Source of the DNA: Mameliella sp. CS4
Lineage (GTDB): Bacteria > Pseudomonadota > Alphaproteobacteria > Rhodobacterales > Rhodobacteraceae
DNA: 64,000 nucleotides
Direction of reading: 5' to 3'
Assembly (NCBI RefSeq): GCF_019392335.1
Contig: NZ_JAHXRQ010000007.1
Coordinates: 124,001 to 188,000 of the forward strand
Below are positions 8,223 through 16,791 of this stretch, piece after piece (the first letter of the stretch is position 1; every line of letters begins with the position of its first letter). Below the pieces are notes generated by a model. The model was not told the DNA's origin. It saw nothing but the letters and a program-made list of their open reading frames with translations, and made no database searches. Both the position numbers and the translations under genes were made by a program.

Positions 8223-9464
8223 CTATCGTTCGACCTCGTCCAGGCTCAGCGCAAGCGCAGCCCCCAGCAGGCTGAGCACGGCAAAGCCCGCCAGCGCCAC
8301 CTGCGGCCCAAGCGCGGCCAGCGCCCCGCCCAGGGCCCCCACCGCCAGCAGCAGCAGACCGATCGAGGTATTGGCCAGTGCCGCATAGGCCGACCGCCGG
8401 TCCTTTGGCGCGAAATCGACCAGGTAGACCGAGCGTCCCTGCCGGACGCCGTGATAGGCCAGCATCAAGCCGAACAGCACCAGCGGGATCACCCAGGGGG
8501 CACCCGCCCAACCCGCAAGGTCGGCCAGAACCGCCAGCGCCATGAACAGCGCCGCAAGCAGCCCCGAGGCCGCCAGCACCAGCCGAGACGAGCGATCCGC
8601 CAGGCGGCCCCAGACATAAGAGGAAAGAAACGAGGCGGCGGAAGAGGCCAGCACCAGCGCCCCCAGCGCCTGCAGCGCGCTTTGGCCCCCGCCCAGCAGC
8701 ACGAAATACGGCGGCGCCAGCGCGGTCACGGTCAGCGCGCCGCGGGCGGCCACGAACCGGCGCAGGCGCGCATCTTCTCGCAATGGCGACAGGTCGAGGC
8801 CCGCGCCTTTCTCCGGCTCCGAGGCCGTTTCTTCCAGCGTCGAAAACAGGATCGCCCCCAGCAGCCAGAGCGCCGAAGCCAGGCCAATCGCCACCATCAC
8901 CGGCCAGAGCGCCTGCCCCGGCCCGACCATGAGGATCAGCGCGAACCCAAGCACCGCCAGCGCCGAGATCGACCCCGCGATGCCCGTCACCGCGCCGCGC
9001 CGAGTCTTGCCCACCGTCTTGCCCAGGATGTCCTTGAAGCTGACGGAACAGAGTGACCGGCTGACCGCCAGTCCGCCCAGCGCAAGAGCCATGGCCACCC
9101 CGGCCACCCAGCCCGAAAGCGTCAGAGCCGCCAGAACGATCAGCGCGGCACAGATCCCCTGCCCCGCCGAACCGGCAACCCAGGCCCATTTGCGGTGCCG
9201 CATCGCCTGCACGCGGCCCGCCAGCACAATCTGCGGCAAGAGCGCCCCCGCCTCGCGGATGGGCACGAAAAGCCCGACGATCCCCGCTGGCACGCCCAAG
9301 GCCCCGCCCAGCCAGCTGAGCACCAGCTTGGGGTCGATCAGCCCATCGGCCAGTTTTGTCATCGTCAGGCTGGTGGCATGGCGCAACCCGTTGCGGGCCT
9401 CGCGCGCCTCCACCTCTTTGGCGCCGGTCAACCCTTCGTAGACTTCTGTCGTGCTATCGCTCAT
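8223..9464 (-). CDS. MFS transporter
   Basis: A 413-residue integral membrane protein with about 12 hydrophobic segments. The loop between helices 2 and 3 contains [11 protein letters not shown], a loose form of the MFS motif A, and a central cytoplasmic loop ([29 protein letters not shown]) splits two six-helix halves. Start ATG 9464 ([14 protein letters not shown]) follows a purine-rich GGAAGAGGG. Substrate is unknown; the proton-coupled major facilitator superfamily spans drugs, sugars and metabolites. It is divergent from thrS. Confidence 0.82.
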   Translation of the reverse strand: MSDSTTEVYEGLTGAKEVEAREARNGLRHATSLTMTKLADGLIDPKLVLSWLGGALGVPAGIVGLFVPIREAGALLPQIVLAGRVQAMRHRKWAWVAGSAGQGICAALIVLAALTLSGWVAGVAMALALGGLAVSRSLCSVSFKDILGKTVGKTRRGAVTGIAGSISALAVLGFALILMVGPGQALWPVMVAIGLASALWLLGAILFSTLEETASEPEKGAGLDLSPLREDARLRRFVAARGALTVTALAPPYFVLLGGGQSALQALGALVLASSAASFLSSYVWGRLADRSSRLVLAASGLLAALFMALAVLADLAGWAGAPWVIPLVLFGLMLAYHGVRQGRSVYLVDFAPKDRRSAYAALANTSIGLLLLAVGALGGALAALGPQVALAGFAVLSLLGAALALSLDEVER

Positions 9465-9576
9465 CCCGCCCTCTTCCCGCTTGACTTCACCGACCTCGGG
9501 GGCCATTGCCACTGGCACAACACATACCCGCAACCGGGCGTTCCGTGGGCGCCAAACCGACGAGGAGACTAGGCCG

Positions 9577-11526
9577 ATGAGCCAGATTTCCCTGACATTT
9601 CCAGATGGCTCGAAACGTGACTTCGACAAGGGCGTGACCCCTGCCGAGATCGCGGCGAGCATTTCCAAATCGCTTGGCAAGAAAGCGATTTCCGCCACCG
9701 TGGGCGATGCCCACTGGGACCTGCAATGGCCCATCGAGCAGGACGCCAGCATCGCCATCAACACGATGGTCGATGACGCGCCCGCGCTGGAACTGATCCG
9801 GCACGACCTTGCCCATATCATGGCCCGCGCCGTGCAGGAGATCTGGCCCGACGTGAAAGTCACCATCGGCCCGGTGATCGAGAACGGCTGGTACTACGAC
9901 TTCGACCGGGCAGAGCCTTTCACGCCCGAGGATCTGGGCGCGATCGAGAAGAAGATGAAGGAGATCATCAACCGCCGCGATCCCGTGACCACCGAGGTCT
10001 GGGAGCGTGAGCGCGCGGTGAAATTCTACGAGGCCAACAACGAGCCCTACAAGGTGGAGCTGATCGAGGCCATTCCCGGCAGCGATCCGATCCGCATGTA
10101 CTGGCACGGCCACTGGCAGGATCTCTGCCGCGGCCCGCACCTGCAGCACACCGGGCAGGTCCCGGGCGACAGCTTCAAGCTGATGAGCGTGGCGGGCGCC
10201 TACTGGCGCGGGGACAGCAACCGCCAGATGCTGCAACGCATCTACGGTGTTGCCTTCAAGAACAAGGAAGACCTCAAGAAACACCTGCACATGCTGGAAG
10301 AGGCGGCCAAGCGCGACCACCGCAAGCTGGGCCGCGAGATGGAACTCTTTCACATGCAGGAAGAGGCGCCGGGGCAGATCTTCTGGCATCCGAACGGGTG
10401 GACCATATACACCACGCTGCAGGACTACATGCGCCGCCAGCAGACGCGCGGCGGCTATGTCGAGGTGAACACGCCGCAGGTCGTCGACCGCAAGCTGTGG
10501 GAACGCTCGGGCCACTGGGAAAAGTACCAGGAAAACATGTTCATCGTCGAAGTGGACGAAGAACATGCCCGTGAAAAGGCGATCAACGCCCTGAAGCCGA
10601 TGAACTGCCCCTGCCACGTCGAGATCTTCAAGCAGGGGCTGAAGTCCTATCGCGACTTGCCCTTGCGGATGGCAGAGTTCGGGTCTTGCGCGCGCTATGA
10701 ACCCTCGGGCGCGCTGCACGGGATCATGCGGGTGCGTGGGTTCACCCAGGACGACGCGCATATCTTTGCGACCGAGGACCAGATCGCGTCCGAGACCGAG
10801 CGCTTCATCGGCTTTCTGGCCGGCATCTACCGCGACCTCGGTTTCCCGTCCTACAAAATCAAGTTCTCGGACCGGCCGGACACGCGCGCCGGATCGGACG
10901 AGATCTGGGACAAGGCGGAAGAGGCGCTCTTGAGCGCCACGCGCAAGGTGACCAACGACATCGAGCTGAACCCGGGTGAAGGTGCCTTCTACGGGCCGAA
11001 ACTGGAATTCGTGCTGACCGATGCGATTGGGCGCGACTGGCAGTGTGGCACCTTCCAGGTGGATTTTGTCCTGCCGGAGCGGCTGGACGCGCATTACATC
11101 GGGCAGGACGGCGCCAAGCATCGCCCGGTGATGCTGCACCGTGCGACGCTGGGGTCGTTCGAACGCTTTATCGGTATCCTGATCGAGGAACACGCCGGCA
11201 AGCTGCCCTTCTGGCTGGCTCCGCGCCAGGTGGTCGTGGCCTCGATCACCTCGGAGGCGGATGACTACGTCGCCCATGTGGTCGAGACGCTGACCAAGGC
11301 CGGTGTCCGGGCCGAGGCCGACATCCGCAACGAGAAGATCAACTACAAGGTGCGCGAGCATTCGGTCGGCAAGGTCCCGGTGATCCTGGCCGTCGGCCAC
11401 CGCGAGGTCGAAGAGCGGACCGTCACCGTGCGCCGCTTGGGCGAGAAGCAGACGCAGGTCGCCTCGCTGGATGAGATCACGGCAGAGCTTGGCCGCGACG
11501 CGACCCCGCCCGACCTGCGCGGCTGA
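9577..11526 (+). CDS. thrS: Threonyl-tRNA synthetase
   Basis: A 649-residue class II aminoacyl-tRNA synthetase, full length. Domains in order: TGS (residues 1-60, [16 protein letters not shown]); editing N2 domain with the HDLAHIMA and [12 protein letters not shown] motifs that carry its His/Cys residues; catalytic core with [11 protein letters not shown] (zinc Cys), [11 protein letters not shown] and the motif 2 region [12 protein letters not shown], and motif 3 [12 protein letters not shown]; and the anticodon-binding domain. It charges tRNA-Thr and clears mischarged Ser. Start 9577 was chosen for GAGGAG nine bases upstream. A terminator follows. Confidence 0.98.
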   Translation: MSQISLTFPDGSKRDFDKGVTPAEIAASISKSLGKKAISATVGDAHWDLQWPIEQDASIAINTMVDDAPALELIRHDLAHIMARAVQEIWPDVKVTIGPVIENGWYYDFDRAEPFTPEDLGAIEKKMKEIINRRDPVTTEVWERERAVKFYEANNEPYKVELIEAIPGSDPIRMYWHGHWQDLCRGPHLQHTGQVPGDSFKLMSVAGAYWRGDSNRQMLQRIYGVAFKNKEDLKKHLHMLEEAAKRDHRKLGREMELFHMQEEAPGQIFWHPNGWTIYTTLQDYMRRQQTRGGYVEVNTPQVVDRKLWERSGHWEKYQENMFIVEVDEEHAREKAINALKPMNCPCHVEIFKQGLKSYRDLPLRMAEFGSCARYEPSGALHGIMRVRGFTQDDAHIFATEDQIASETERFIGFLAGIYRDLGFPSYKIKFSDRPDTRAGSDEIWDKAEEALLSATRKVTNDIELNPGEGAFYGPKLEFVLTDAIGRDWQCGTFQVDFVLPERLDAHYIGQDGAKHRPVMLHRATLGSFERFIGILIEEHAGKLPFWLAPRQVVVASITSEADDYVAHVVETLTKAGVRAEADIRNEKINYKVREHSVGKVPVILAVGHREVEERTVTVRRLGEKQTQVASLDEITAELGRDATPPDLRG

Positions 11527-11551
11527 CAGCCGTCCCGATTGGAAACATGAC

Positions 11552-11582
11552 AAAGGCCGTCCCCCCGGGGGCGGCCTTTTCC
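11552..11582 (+). terminator. Rho-independent terminator after thrS
   Basis: AAAGGCCG pairs with CGGCCTTT around a CCCCC/GGGGG inner region, ending in TTTT, 25 bases after the thrS stop. Confidence 0.85.
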
Positions 11583-11630
11583 GGTCAGGCATGGCGGAGC
11601 GGTACGTCCTGACGGGGCACGCCGCCCGCC

Positions 11631-12047
11631 TTACCCGTCCCGCCCCGGTTCGGTCGGATCGCATGAGAACAGCGCGATCTTGTTGCCTTGCGGGTCGCGC
11701 AGGTAGCCCACGTAGAAATGCGCTCCGTAGCTGGCGCGAAACCCCGGTTGGCCCTCGTCAGAGCCGCCAGCGGCCAGCGCGGCGGCGTGCAGGTCGCGGA
11801 CTTGGGATTGGCCCCGCGCCTCGAAGGCGATCATGGCGCCGTTACCTCCCGTCGCGGGGCGCCCGTCGAACGGTGGCTTGACGTAGAAATCGGGCAGCAC
11901 CGGCGACTGACCAGGGGCCTGGGGCAAGGCGTAGCTCAGCCCCTCCGGCCCTTCCGTCAGGGTGTAGCCGAGGGGCGGCAGGACGGCGTCGTAGAACCGT
12001 TTCGCGCGCGGGATGTCATCCGCGCCGACCGTGACATAGGCAATCAT
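11631..12047 (-). CDS. VOC family (glyoxalase-fold) protein
   Basis: A 138-residue vicinal-oxygen-chelate protein. The first module begins MIAYVTVGADDIPRAKRFYD and the second includes YGAHFYVGYLRDPQGNKIAL. The AKRFYDAVLPPLGY and FYVGYLRDPQGNKI blocks are typical of the lactoylglutathione-lyase-like subgroup common in alphaproteobacteria. Ligands are only partly conserved, and no reaction can be assigned. It is convergent to thrS and divergent from the buf-type operon across a 434-base gap. Confidence 0.85.
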   Translation of the reverse strand: MIAYVTVGADDIPRAKRFYDAVLPPLGYTLTEGPEGLSYALPQAPGQSPVLPDFYVKPPFDGRPATGGNGAMIAFEARGQSQVRDLHAAALAAGGSDEGQPGFRASYGAHFYVGYLRDPQGNKIALFSCDPTEPGRDG

Positions 12048-12481
12048 GCGGCGTGATACCTTCCGTAAGGCGGGGCTTGCGGATCTTATGCCGACGGCCT
12101 CCCCGGCTCAACACCCGCGCCAGAGCCGGAGGCGCCGCGCCGACGCGTTTTTCACGGGGCCAAGCGACGGAAACCCCGACTTGACACGTTACAGCCCTGA
12201 CAAAAGCCGTGAAGAGACCCGACCGACAGCCCGTACGGGCCATGCACCCTGTAACATTCTGCCATGCAGCACAGGCGCGGCGGCGATTTTCATTACAAAT
12301 CCCCCCGTCCACCTGCCGGAATCCTCTCTCTGACCTCTCAGGCGTGACACGCGGGCTGATGGGCGCGTGATGCACAGGCCCGTGTATCGCGGCAAACCTT
12401 CCAGCGCGGCAATCTGCAGTTACCGACGGGCAAATCGGCCCGCGGCCAAGTTTCACAACGTCCAATCACCGGAGGAACCCA
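12048..12481. other. 434-base intergenic region upstream of the bufferin-type operon
   Basis: No credible gene is seen on either strand; the open frames crossing it lack family signals. TTGACA occurs at 12181-12186 but has no good -10 at 16-18 bases. GTAAC occurs near 12252, reminiscent of extracytoplasmic-function sigma -35 boxes, without a clear -10 partner. The region ends with a strong GGAGGA ribosome binding site at 12470-12475 before the precursor gene. It probably holds the operon's stress-responsive promoter. Confidence 0.5.
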
Positions 12482-12790
12482 ATGTCCTACACTCTTAAAT
12501 CCGCCGCCCTCGTCGGCGCCGTCGCCGCCGCCATCGCCGCAACCGGCGCCCATGCCGACGAAATGGCACAGGAAAAATGCTTTGGCGTCAGCCTCGCCGG
12601 CGAAAACGACTGTGCCGCCGGCCCCGGCACCACCTGCGCCGGCACCTCCAAGGTCGACTACCAGGGCAACGCCTGGACACTGGTCGACGCGGGCACCTGC
12701 ACCGAGATCGAGCTGCCGGCAATGGCGGACGGCACCGAGCGCATGGGCTCGCTGGACGCGCTGGAGCGCGACCTGCCGATGGACTCGTAA
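12482..12790 (+). CDS. bufA1: DUF2282 bufferin-type RiPP precursor, secreted
   Basis: A 102-residue protein. Residues 1-25 form a Sec signal peptide ([23 protein letters not shown] cleavage). The mature part has four cysteines at 33, 44, 52 and 73 in the pattern [15 protein letters not shown] - TTCAG - AGTC, the layout of DUF2282 proteins. Such proteins were recently shown (bufferins of Caulobacter, gig operon of Legionella) to be copper-binding peptides whose cysteines are modified by the MNIO enzyme encoded next door. The position before the third Cys, often His in relatives as I recall them, is Thr here. Strong GGAGGA ribosome site. First gene of a four-gene operon. Confidence 0.88.
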   Translation: MSYTLKSAALVGAVAAAIAATGAHADEMAQEKCFGVSLAGENDCAAGPGTTCAGTSKVDYQGNAWTLVDAGTCTEIELPAMADGTERMGSLDALERDLPMDS

Positions 12791-12863
12791 GGGTCGTGCC
12801 ACGGGGCGCCCCGGCGCGCCCCGTGGCGACTGTCCTTTTCCTGTCCCGATCCGAGTCAGAGCG

Positions 12864-13712
12864 ATGTTCGACACGACCAGCCCCCTCCCCCCCTTGCCCG
12901 GCGTCGGCTACAAGCCGCAGCATTATTCGGCCATCCTGGACGATCCCGCCCCCGTTGGCTGGTTCGAGGTCCACGCCGAGAACTACATGGGCAATGGCGG
13001 CAGGCCGCTGGCACAGTTGCGCGCCCTGTCTGAACGCTTTCCGATCTCCGTCCACGGTGTCGGCCTGTCCATCGGTGGGCCGGACAGGCTGCACCCGGAC
13101 CACCTTGCAAGGCTGAAACATCTTGTCGGCTGGCTGAACCCGGCGAGCTTTTCCGAGCACCTGGCCTGGTCGACCCATGACAGCGCCTTTCTGAACGACC
13201 TGCTGCCGCTGCCCTATACCCCCGCAACGCTCACCCGTGTCTGCGATCATGTCGACGAGGTTCAAGAGGCGCTGGGACGACAAATGCTGCTGGAAAATCC
13301 GTCCAGCTACCTGGCGTTTGCCGAAAGCACGCTGGACGAGACGGGCTTTCTGCACGAAGTCGTCCGCCGCACCGGCTGCGGGCTGTTGCTGGACGTGAAC
13401 AACGTCTTCGTTTCGGCCACCAACCTCGGCTACAGCCCGCAGGAGTACATCGCGCGCTTTCCGATGGATGCAGTGGGTGAGATCCACCTGGCGGGCCATG
13501 ACGAGGACCACGATGATCATGGCGCGCCGCTGTTGATCGACAGCCACGGGCGCGAGGTGGCCGAGCCCGTCTGGGCCTTGCTGGAGCTGGTGCTGGACCG
13601 CGCCGGGCCACTGCCCCTGCTGATCGAATGGGACAATGACGTGCCGAACTGGCCGGTGCTGGCGGCAGAGGCGGCGCGCGCCGCGCGGGCGCTGGACAGG
13701 GTGACGGCCTGA
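12864..13712 (+). CDS. bufB1: DUF692 / MNIO family RiPP-modifying oxygenase
   Basis: A 282-residue TIM-barrel protein of the multinuclear non-heme iron oxidative enzyme family (DUF692). Metal-ligand blocks are visible: [11 protein letters not shown] near residue 35, [45 protein letters not shown] and [14 protein letters not shown] enzymes oxidise cysteine side chains, for example MbnB in methanobactin and BufB in bufferins. The substrate is most likely the upstream DUF2282 precursor, 73 bases before. Cytoplasmic, acting before export. Full length for the family. Confidence 0.92.
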   Translation: MFDTTSPLPPLPGVGYKPQHYSAILDDPAPVGWFEVHAENYMGNGGRPLAQLRALSERFPISVHGVGLSIGGPDRLHPDHLARLKHLVGWLNPASFSEHLAWSTHDSAFLNDLLPLPYTPATLTRVCDHVDEVQEALGRQMLLENPSSYLAFAESTLDETGFLHEVVRRTGCGLLLDVNNVFVSATNLGYSPQEYIARFPMDAVGEIHLAGHDEDHDDHGAPLLIDSHGREVAEPVWALLELVLDRAGPLPLLIEWDNDVPNWPVLAAEAARAARALDRVTA

Positions 13713-13769
13713 AGCTGGGGGCGTCATGCCGGGGTATTCGGACCAGGAAGAAACACAAGGGAGCGCGTA

Positions 13770-14516
13770 ATGGCCAGCTATGCCGAGACAGGTTTCCGCA
13801 GCGCTCTGCTGCGCGGGGATGCGCCCGTACCCGAGGGCCTGACCGATGGCGCGGGGCGGCCCGCCGGGCGGCGCTATGACGTCTATCGCAACAACGTGGC
13901 CGTGGCCCTGCGCGAGGCGCTGGAGACGGGCTTTCCCGCGGTGGCCAGGCTGATCGGACCCGAGAATTTTGCCCGCGCGGCGGGGATGTTCCTGCGCAGC
14001 CATCCCCCCACCAGCCCCGTGATGATGGAATACGGCGCGGGTTTCCCCGAGTTCCTCGAGGGGATCGAGGCGCTGCGCGGGATCGGCTACCTGGGCGATG
14101 TCGCCCGGCTGGAACTGGCGCTGCGGCAGAGCTATCACGCCGCCGACGCGCCTAAGCTGGACGCCACGCGACTGGCCGGGATGGATGAGGTTGCGCTGAT
14201 GGGCGCGCGCCTTGTTCCGGCGCCGGCCCTGCGGTTGCTGTGCTCTTCCTGGCCTCTGCTGTCGATCTATCGCTTCACGATCGAGACGGGCCGGCCCAAG
14301 CCCCCCGCCCGCGCCGAGGCGGTTGTCATCACCCGCCCGGATTTCGATCCCGTGCCGCATCTTCTGCCGCCGGGCGGTGCCGGCTTTCTTGCCGCCTTGA
14401 CCCGGGGCGAGACATTCGGCGCGGCGGTCGAGGCCGCAGGCCCCGGTTTCGACCTTTCCGCCACGCTCTCGCTCCTGTTGCGGCAGGGCGCCTTTTCCGA
14501 CCTGCTCACCGATTAG
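13770..14516 (+). CDS. bufC1: DUF2063 protein, partner of the MNIO enzyme
   Basis: A 248-residue protein. The N-terminal DUF2063 domain (annotated as putative DNA-binding) covers roughly residues 1-95 with ETGFRSALLRGD, YDVYRNNVAVALREALETGFPAVARLIG and MEYGAGFPEFLE. Proteins of this family are the standing partner of DUF692 enzymes and are thought to present the precursor peptide rather than bind DNA. It follows bufB by 57 bases and precedes the DoxX gene by 8. No transmembrane segment. Confidence 0.88.
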   Translation: MASYAETGFRSALLRGDAPVPEGLTDGAGRPAGRRYDVYRNNVAVALREALETGFPAVARLIGPENFARAAGMFLRSHPPTSPVMMEYGAGFPEFLEGIEALRGIGYLGDVARLELALRQSYHAADAPKLDATRLAGMDEVALMGARLVPAPALRLLCSSWPLLSIYRFTIETGRPKPPARAEAVVITRPDFDPVPHLLPPGGAGFLAALTRGETFGAAVEAAGPGFDLSATLSLLLRQGAFSDLLTD

Positions 14517-14524
14517 AGGACCCG

Positions 14525-15091
14525 ATGGACCGTCTCATCTCTTTGCATAATGCGATCTTTGCCCCTGTCGAACGGCTGGGCGATCACTTGATCCCGCTGC
14601 TGGCGCGGCTTGTCTTTGCGGCGACGCTCCTGCGGTATTACTGGAATTCCGCCGGAACCAAGGTCTGGGACCGCAAGGGCGAAGAGGGGATCCTGGATTT
14701 CTTCACGCTGGAATCCGGCACCTATGCGCAGATGTTCCCCAAGGCCTTCGAGGCGGCGGGCTACAATACCGCCAACATGGGGATTCACTACGACATCATC
14801 GCCCTGGCCGGGACCTACGCGGAATGGCTCTTGCCCCTGTTGATCGTCCTGGGCCTGTTCACACGACTGGCGGCTTTGGGAATGATCGGCTTTATCACCG
14901 TGCAGACCTGGGTCGACGTGACCGGGCATGGCGGCGCGCTGGGCACCTTGTTCGACACACGTTACGGCCTGATCGACGAGCGGGCGCTCTGGGTCCTTCT
15001 GCTTCTGGTGATCGTGATCCGGGGCGCGGGCGTCCTGTCGCTGGACCGGCTGTTCGGCCTCGCGCCTGCGGCGCGCCACCTCCCCGCCTGA
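14525..15091 (+). CDS. bufD1: DoxX family membrane protein of the bufferin-type operon
   Basis: A 188-residue DoxX-like protein with four predicted membrane segments (LLARLVFAATLLRYY, IIALAGTYAEWLLPLLIVLG, LAALGMIGFITVQTW, LWVLLLLVIVIRGAGVLSL). A family block, GTYAEWLLPLLIVLGLFTR, is clear. DoxX proteins are often the fourth gene of gig/buf operons and may hand electrons to the oxygenase or serve the membrane side of copper handling; this is unproven. The 8-base gap after the DUF2063 gene supports co-transcription. Confidence 0.85.
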   Translation: MDRLISLHNAIFAPVERLGDHLIPLLARLVFAATLLRYYWNSAGTKVWDRKGEEGILDFFTLESGTYAQMFPKAFEAAGYNTANMGIHYDIIALAGTYAEWLLPLLIVLGLFTRLAALGMIGFITVQTWVDVTGHGGALGTLFDTRYGLIDERALWVLLLLVIVIRGAGVLSLDRLFGLAPAARHLPA

Positions 15092-15095
15092 CGGA

Positions 15096-15464
15096 TCAGA
15101 AATGCGCCTTGGGCTCGTCGGGCTTGCCCGCCGCCAGCGCCAGGACCCCGCCCAGGCCCGCGAAGGCGATGGGGAACATGGTGAAGACGTTAAAGCCGAA
15201 GGCATAGAACATCGCCGCCGCCGAAAGCAGCAGCAGGATCCCGCCCCAAAGCGCGCGCGCCTTGGCCATGGCACCGCCCGCGATGGCCAGCAGGGGCGCC
15301 AGGATCGAGACGATGCGCACCGTCTCGGGGTCGTCAAACATGCCGAACATCTCTTCGACCTCGCCCACGTTCTTGACCAGCTCCGTGTAGCCGAAGCCGA
15401 AGAACCCGACGATCATGCCGATCACACCGGCGATGATGCCCAATGTCAGTGCCGCGTTGCGCAT
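15096..15464 (-). CDS. Small integral membrane protein of unknown function
   Basis: A 122-residue protein with three to four hydrophobic helices (ALTLGIIAGVIGMIVGFFGFG, VRIVSILAPLLAIAGGAMA, WGGILLLLSAAAMFYAFGF, MFPIAFAGLGGVLALAAG) and a polar tail KPDEPKAHF. No catalytic motif. The layout resembles DUF4064-type or other small membrane proteins. It ends only four bases from the convergent DoxX stop. Function cannot be assigned. Confidence 0.65.
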   Translation of the reverse strand: MRNAALTLGIIAGVIGMIVGFFGFGYTELVKNVGEVEEMFGMFDDPETVRIVSILAPLLAIAGGAMAKARALWGGILLLLSAAAMFYAFGFNVFTMFPIAFAGLGGVLALAAGKPDEPKAHF

Positions 15465-15483
15465 AGTCCTGCCTCCTGCCCTG

Positions 15484-15801
15484 TCATACCGCGCCCAGGG
15501 CGGACTGCGCCGCCTTGTCCCAGCCCAGCACCATGCGCTGATCCTCGACGAATAGCGGGCGTTTCATCACCGTCGGATGGGCCGCGATCAGCGCGGCGGG
15601 ATCCATCGCGCGCGTGTCCTCGTCGAAATCCCGCCAGGTGGTCGACCGCGTATTGACCAGCTTGTCCCCGAACAGCGCCAGCGCGCGGTCCAGGACCTCG
15701 CCCGGCAGACCCTCTTCGCGGACATCGACAAAGGTTGCCGCCGGCAGCGCCTTGCGTGCCTTGCGGCAGGTGTCGCAGGTCTTCAACCCGTAGATGATCA
15801 T
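15484..15801 (-). CDS. ArsC/Spx family thioredoxin-fold protein
   Basis: A 105-residue protein with the start MIIYGLKTCDTCRKA, so a CxxC pair at residues 9 and 12, followed by FVDVREEGLP and a C-terminal HPTVMKRPLFVED block. This is the ArsC/YffB/Spx family. The cis-Pro TVMKRP motif is typical of the YffB-like subgroup, for which glutathione-dependent reduction is suspected and arsenate reduction not proven. Start ATG 15801; the long frame upstream is shadow. Confidence 0.85.
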   Translation of the reverse strand: MIIYGLKTCDTCRKARKALPAATFVDVREEGLPGEVLDRALALFGDKLVNTRSTTWRDFDEDTRAMDPAALIAAHPTVMKRPLFVEDQRMVLGWDKAAQSALGAV

Positions 15802-16029
15802 GCACAATCCCTTGGCAGTCTGCGGTTCAGGATCGTCAGATAGGCAAGTTTTCGTCGAAATGCGAGGGTGTGACTCTTGTATTTCGCCTATCTGCGCTAA
15901 ACTCCCCTGCGTGATGTTCGTACTTCGGATGCTTGGCGCCCCGGCGTCCTGCGGCTCTGAATGGCGAATGTGACCTTCTCCGATCTGCACGGGGATGAAC
16001 GCTAGGACTTGAATAGGAGCACGGGGATT

Positions 16030-16236
16030 ATGCCGAACGGCACCGTGAAGTGGTTCAACACCACGAAAGGCTATGGATTCATCGCGCCGGACGAAGGGGG
16101 GAAAGACGTTTTTGTTCATATCTCCGCTGTCGAACGCTCGGGTTTGACCGGGCTCGCCGACAATCAGAAGGTCAGCTACGAGTTGCGAGAGGGACGCGAC
16201 GGCCGAACGATGGCCTCGGACCTCCAGATCCTCTGA
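16030..16236 (+). CDS. Cold-shock domain protein, CspA family
   Basis: A 68-residue single cold-shock domain. RNP1 is seen as KGYGFIAPD and RNP2 as VFVHIS, following the start MPNGTVKWFNTTKGYGF. It binds single-stranded RNA and DNA and melts RNA structure. Met at 16030 is preceded by GGAGC; an upstream in-frame Met at 16009 would add seven atypical residues. A roughly 230-base region before it could provide a long 5' leader, as usual for csp genes. Confidence 0.95.
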   Translation: MPNGTVKWFNTTKGYGFIAPDEGGKDVFVHISAVERSGLTGLADNQKVSYELREGRDGRTMASDLQIL

Positions 16237-16482
16237 CCTGGACGCCGGGCACGGGCACCGGCTTTCCGATCGACACCGAACCGGCCGGGCGGTCACGCCC
16301 GGACATCTCCTTGTTGTCGTCGAGTCCAACCAGGTCAAGGCAGGAAACTCCAAGAAATCTCGTAAAATTCCAGGCACTTGGCGCTTCGACGCCGACACAA
16401 ATTCTAGTACCCTCACGGGGCCGGTGCGGGGTCCGGCACGGGCGATACGCCCGCGTATCTCTGCACCCCTTTGGAACCCGTG

Positions 16483-16788
16483 ATGCCGATCAGATGGATC
16501 ACCGCTGCCACAGTTCTGGCGACCGTCGCCTTGCTGGTCGTCGGCGTGAACCAGCTGCCCCCGCTGACACAGGGGGGCCTGCCGCGCAGCGGCCCGCCGC
16601 CGTTTGGCGCGGTTTCCGCCCCCGCCGATCCCGCGGCCTGGTGCCGGGCCAACCTTTCCGACGTGAATTGCGGCTGTTTCGCACAAAAGGCCGACGAGGT
16701 CATGAGCGCCCCGCATGAACGCCTGCAAGGGCTGAGCTATGCCAACCGATGGGATCTTGCGCGCGCGCAGGCCGGCGCGGGGTGCTGA
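16483..16788 (+). CDS. Hypothetical single-span or secreted protein
   Basis: A 101-residue protein with an N-terminal hydrophobic stretch (ITAATVLATVALLVVGVNQL) acting as anchor or signal, a proline/glycine-rich link, and a compact Cys-containing region (AAWCRANLSDVNCGCFAQKADEVMSAP) with three cysteines plus one at the C-terminal end. It is convergent with the next gene, whose stop lies 4 bases away. GGA lies 7 bases before ATG 16483. No family is recognised. Confidence 0.6.
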   Translation: MPIRWITAATVLATVALLVVGVNQLPPLTQGGLPRSGPPPFGAVSAPADPAAWCRANLSDVNCGCFAQKADEVMSAPHERLQGLSYANRWDLARAQAGAGC

Positions 16789-16791
16789 ACG

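Noticed and set aside
8167..9189. Upstream extension of the Tag-like frame, giving a 564-residue product
   Set aside because: The extension is Gly/Ala/Arg-rich shadow of the MFS gene; the family similarity starts at MRTYEEIL.
9487..11664. 725-codon open frame on the minus strand opposite thrS
   Set aside because: It is antisense to a certain gene in high-G+C DNA, where such frames stay open by codon bias; its translation has no recognisable family pattern.
12181..12210. TTGACA as promoter of the bufferin-type operon
   Set aside because: No acceptable -10 at 16-18 bases; the operon may use another sigma factor.
12046..12465. Open frames in the gap before the DUF2282 gene
   Set aside because: No family pattern, poor starts and no ribosome sites; treated as non-coding.
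12588..14360. 590-codon minus-strand frame opposite the bufferin-type operon
   Set aside because: The opposite strand carries four family-matching genes; the minus translation is low-complexity R/G/Q-rich shadow.
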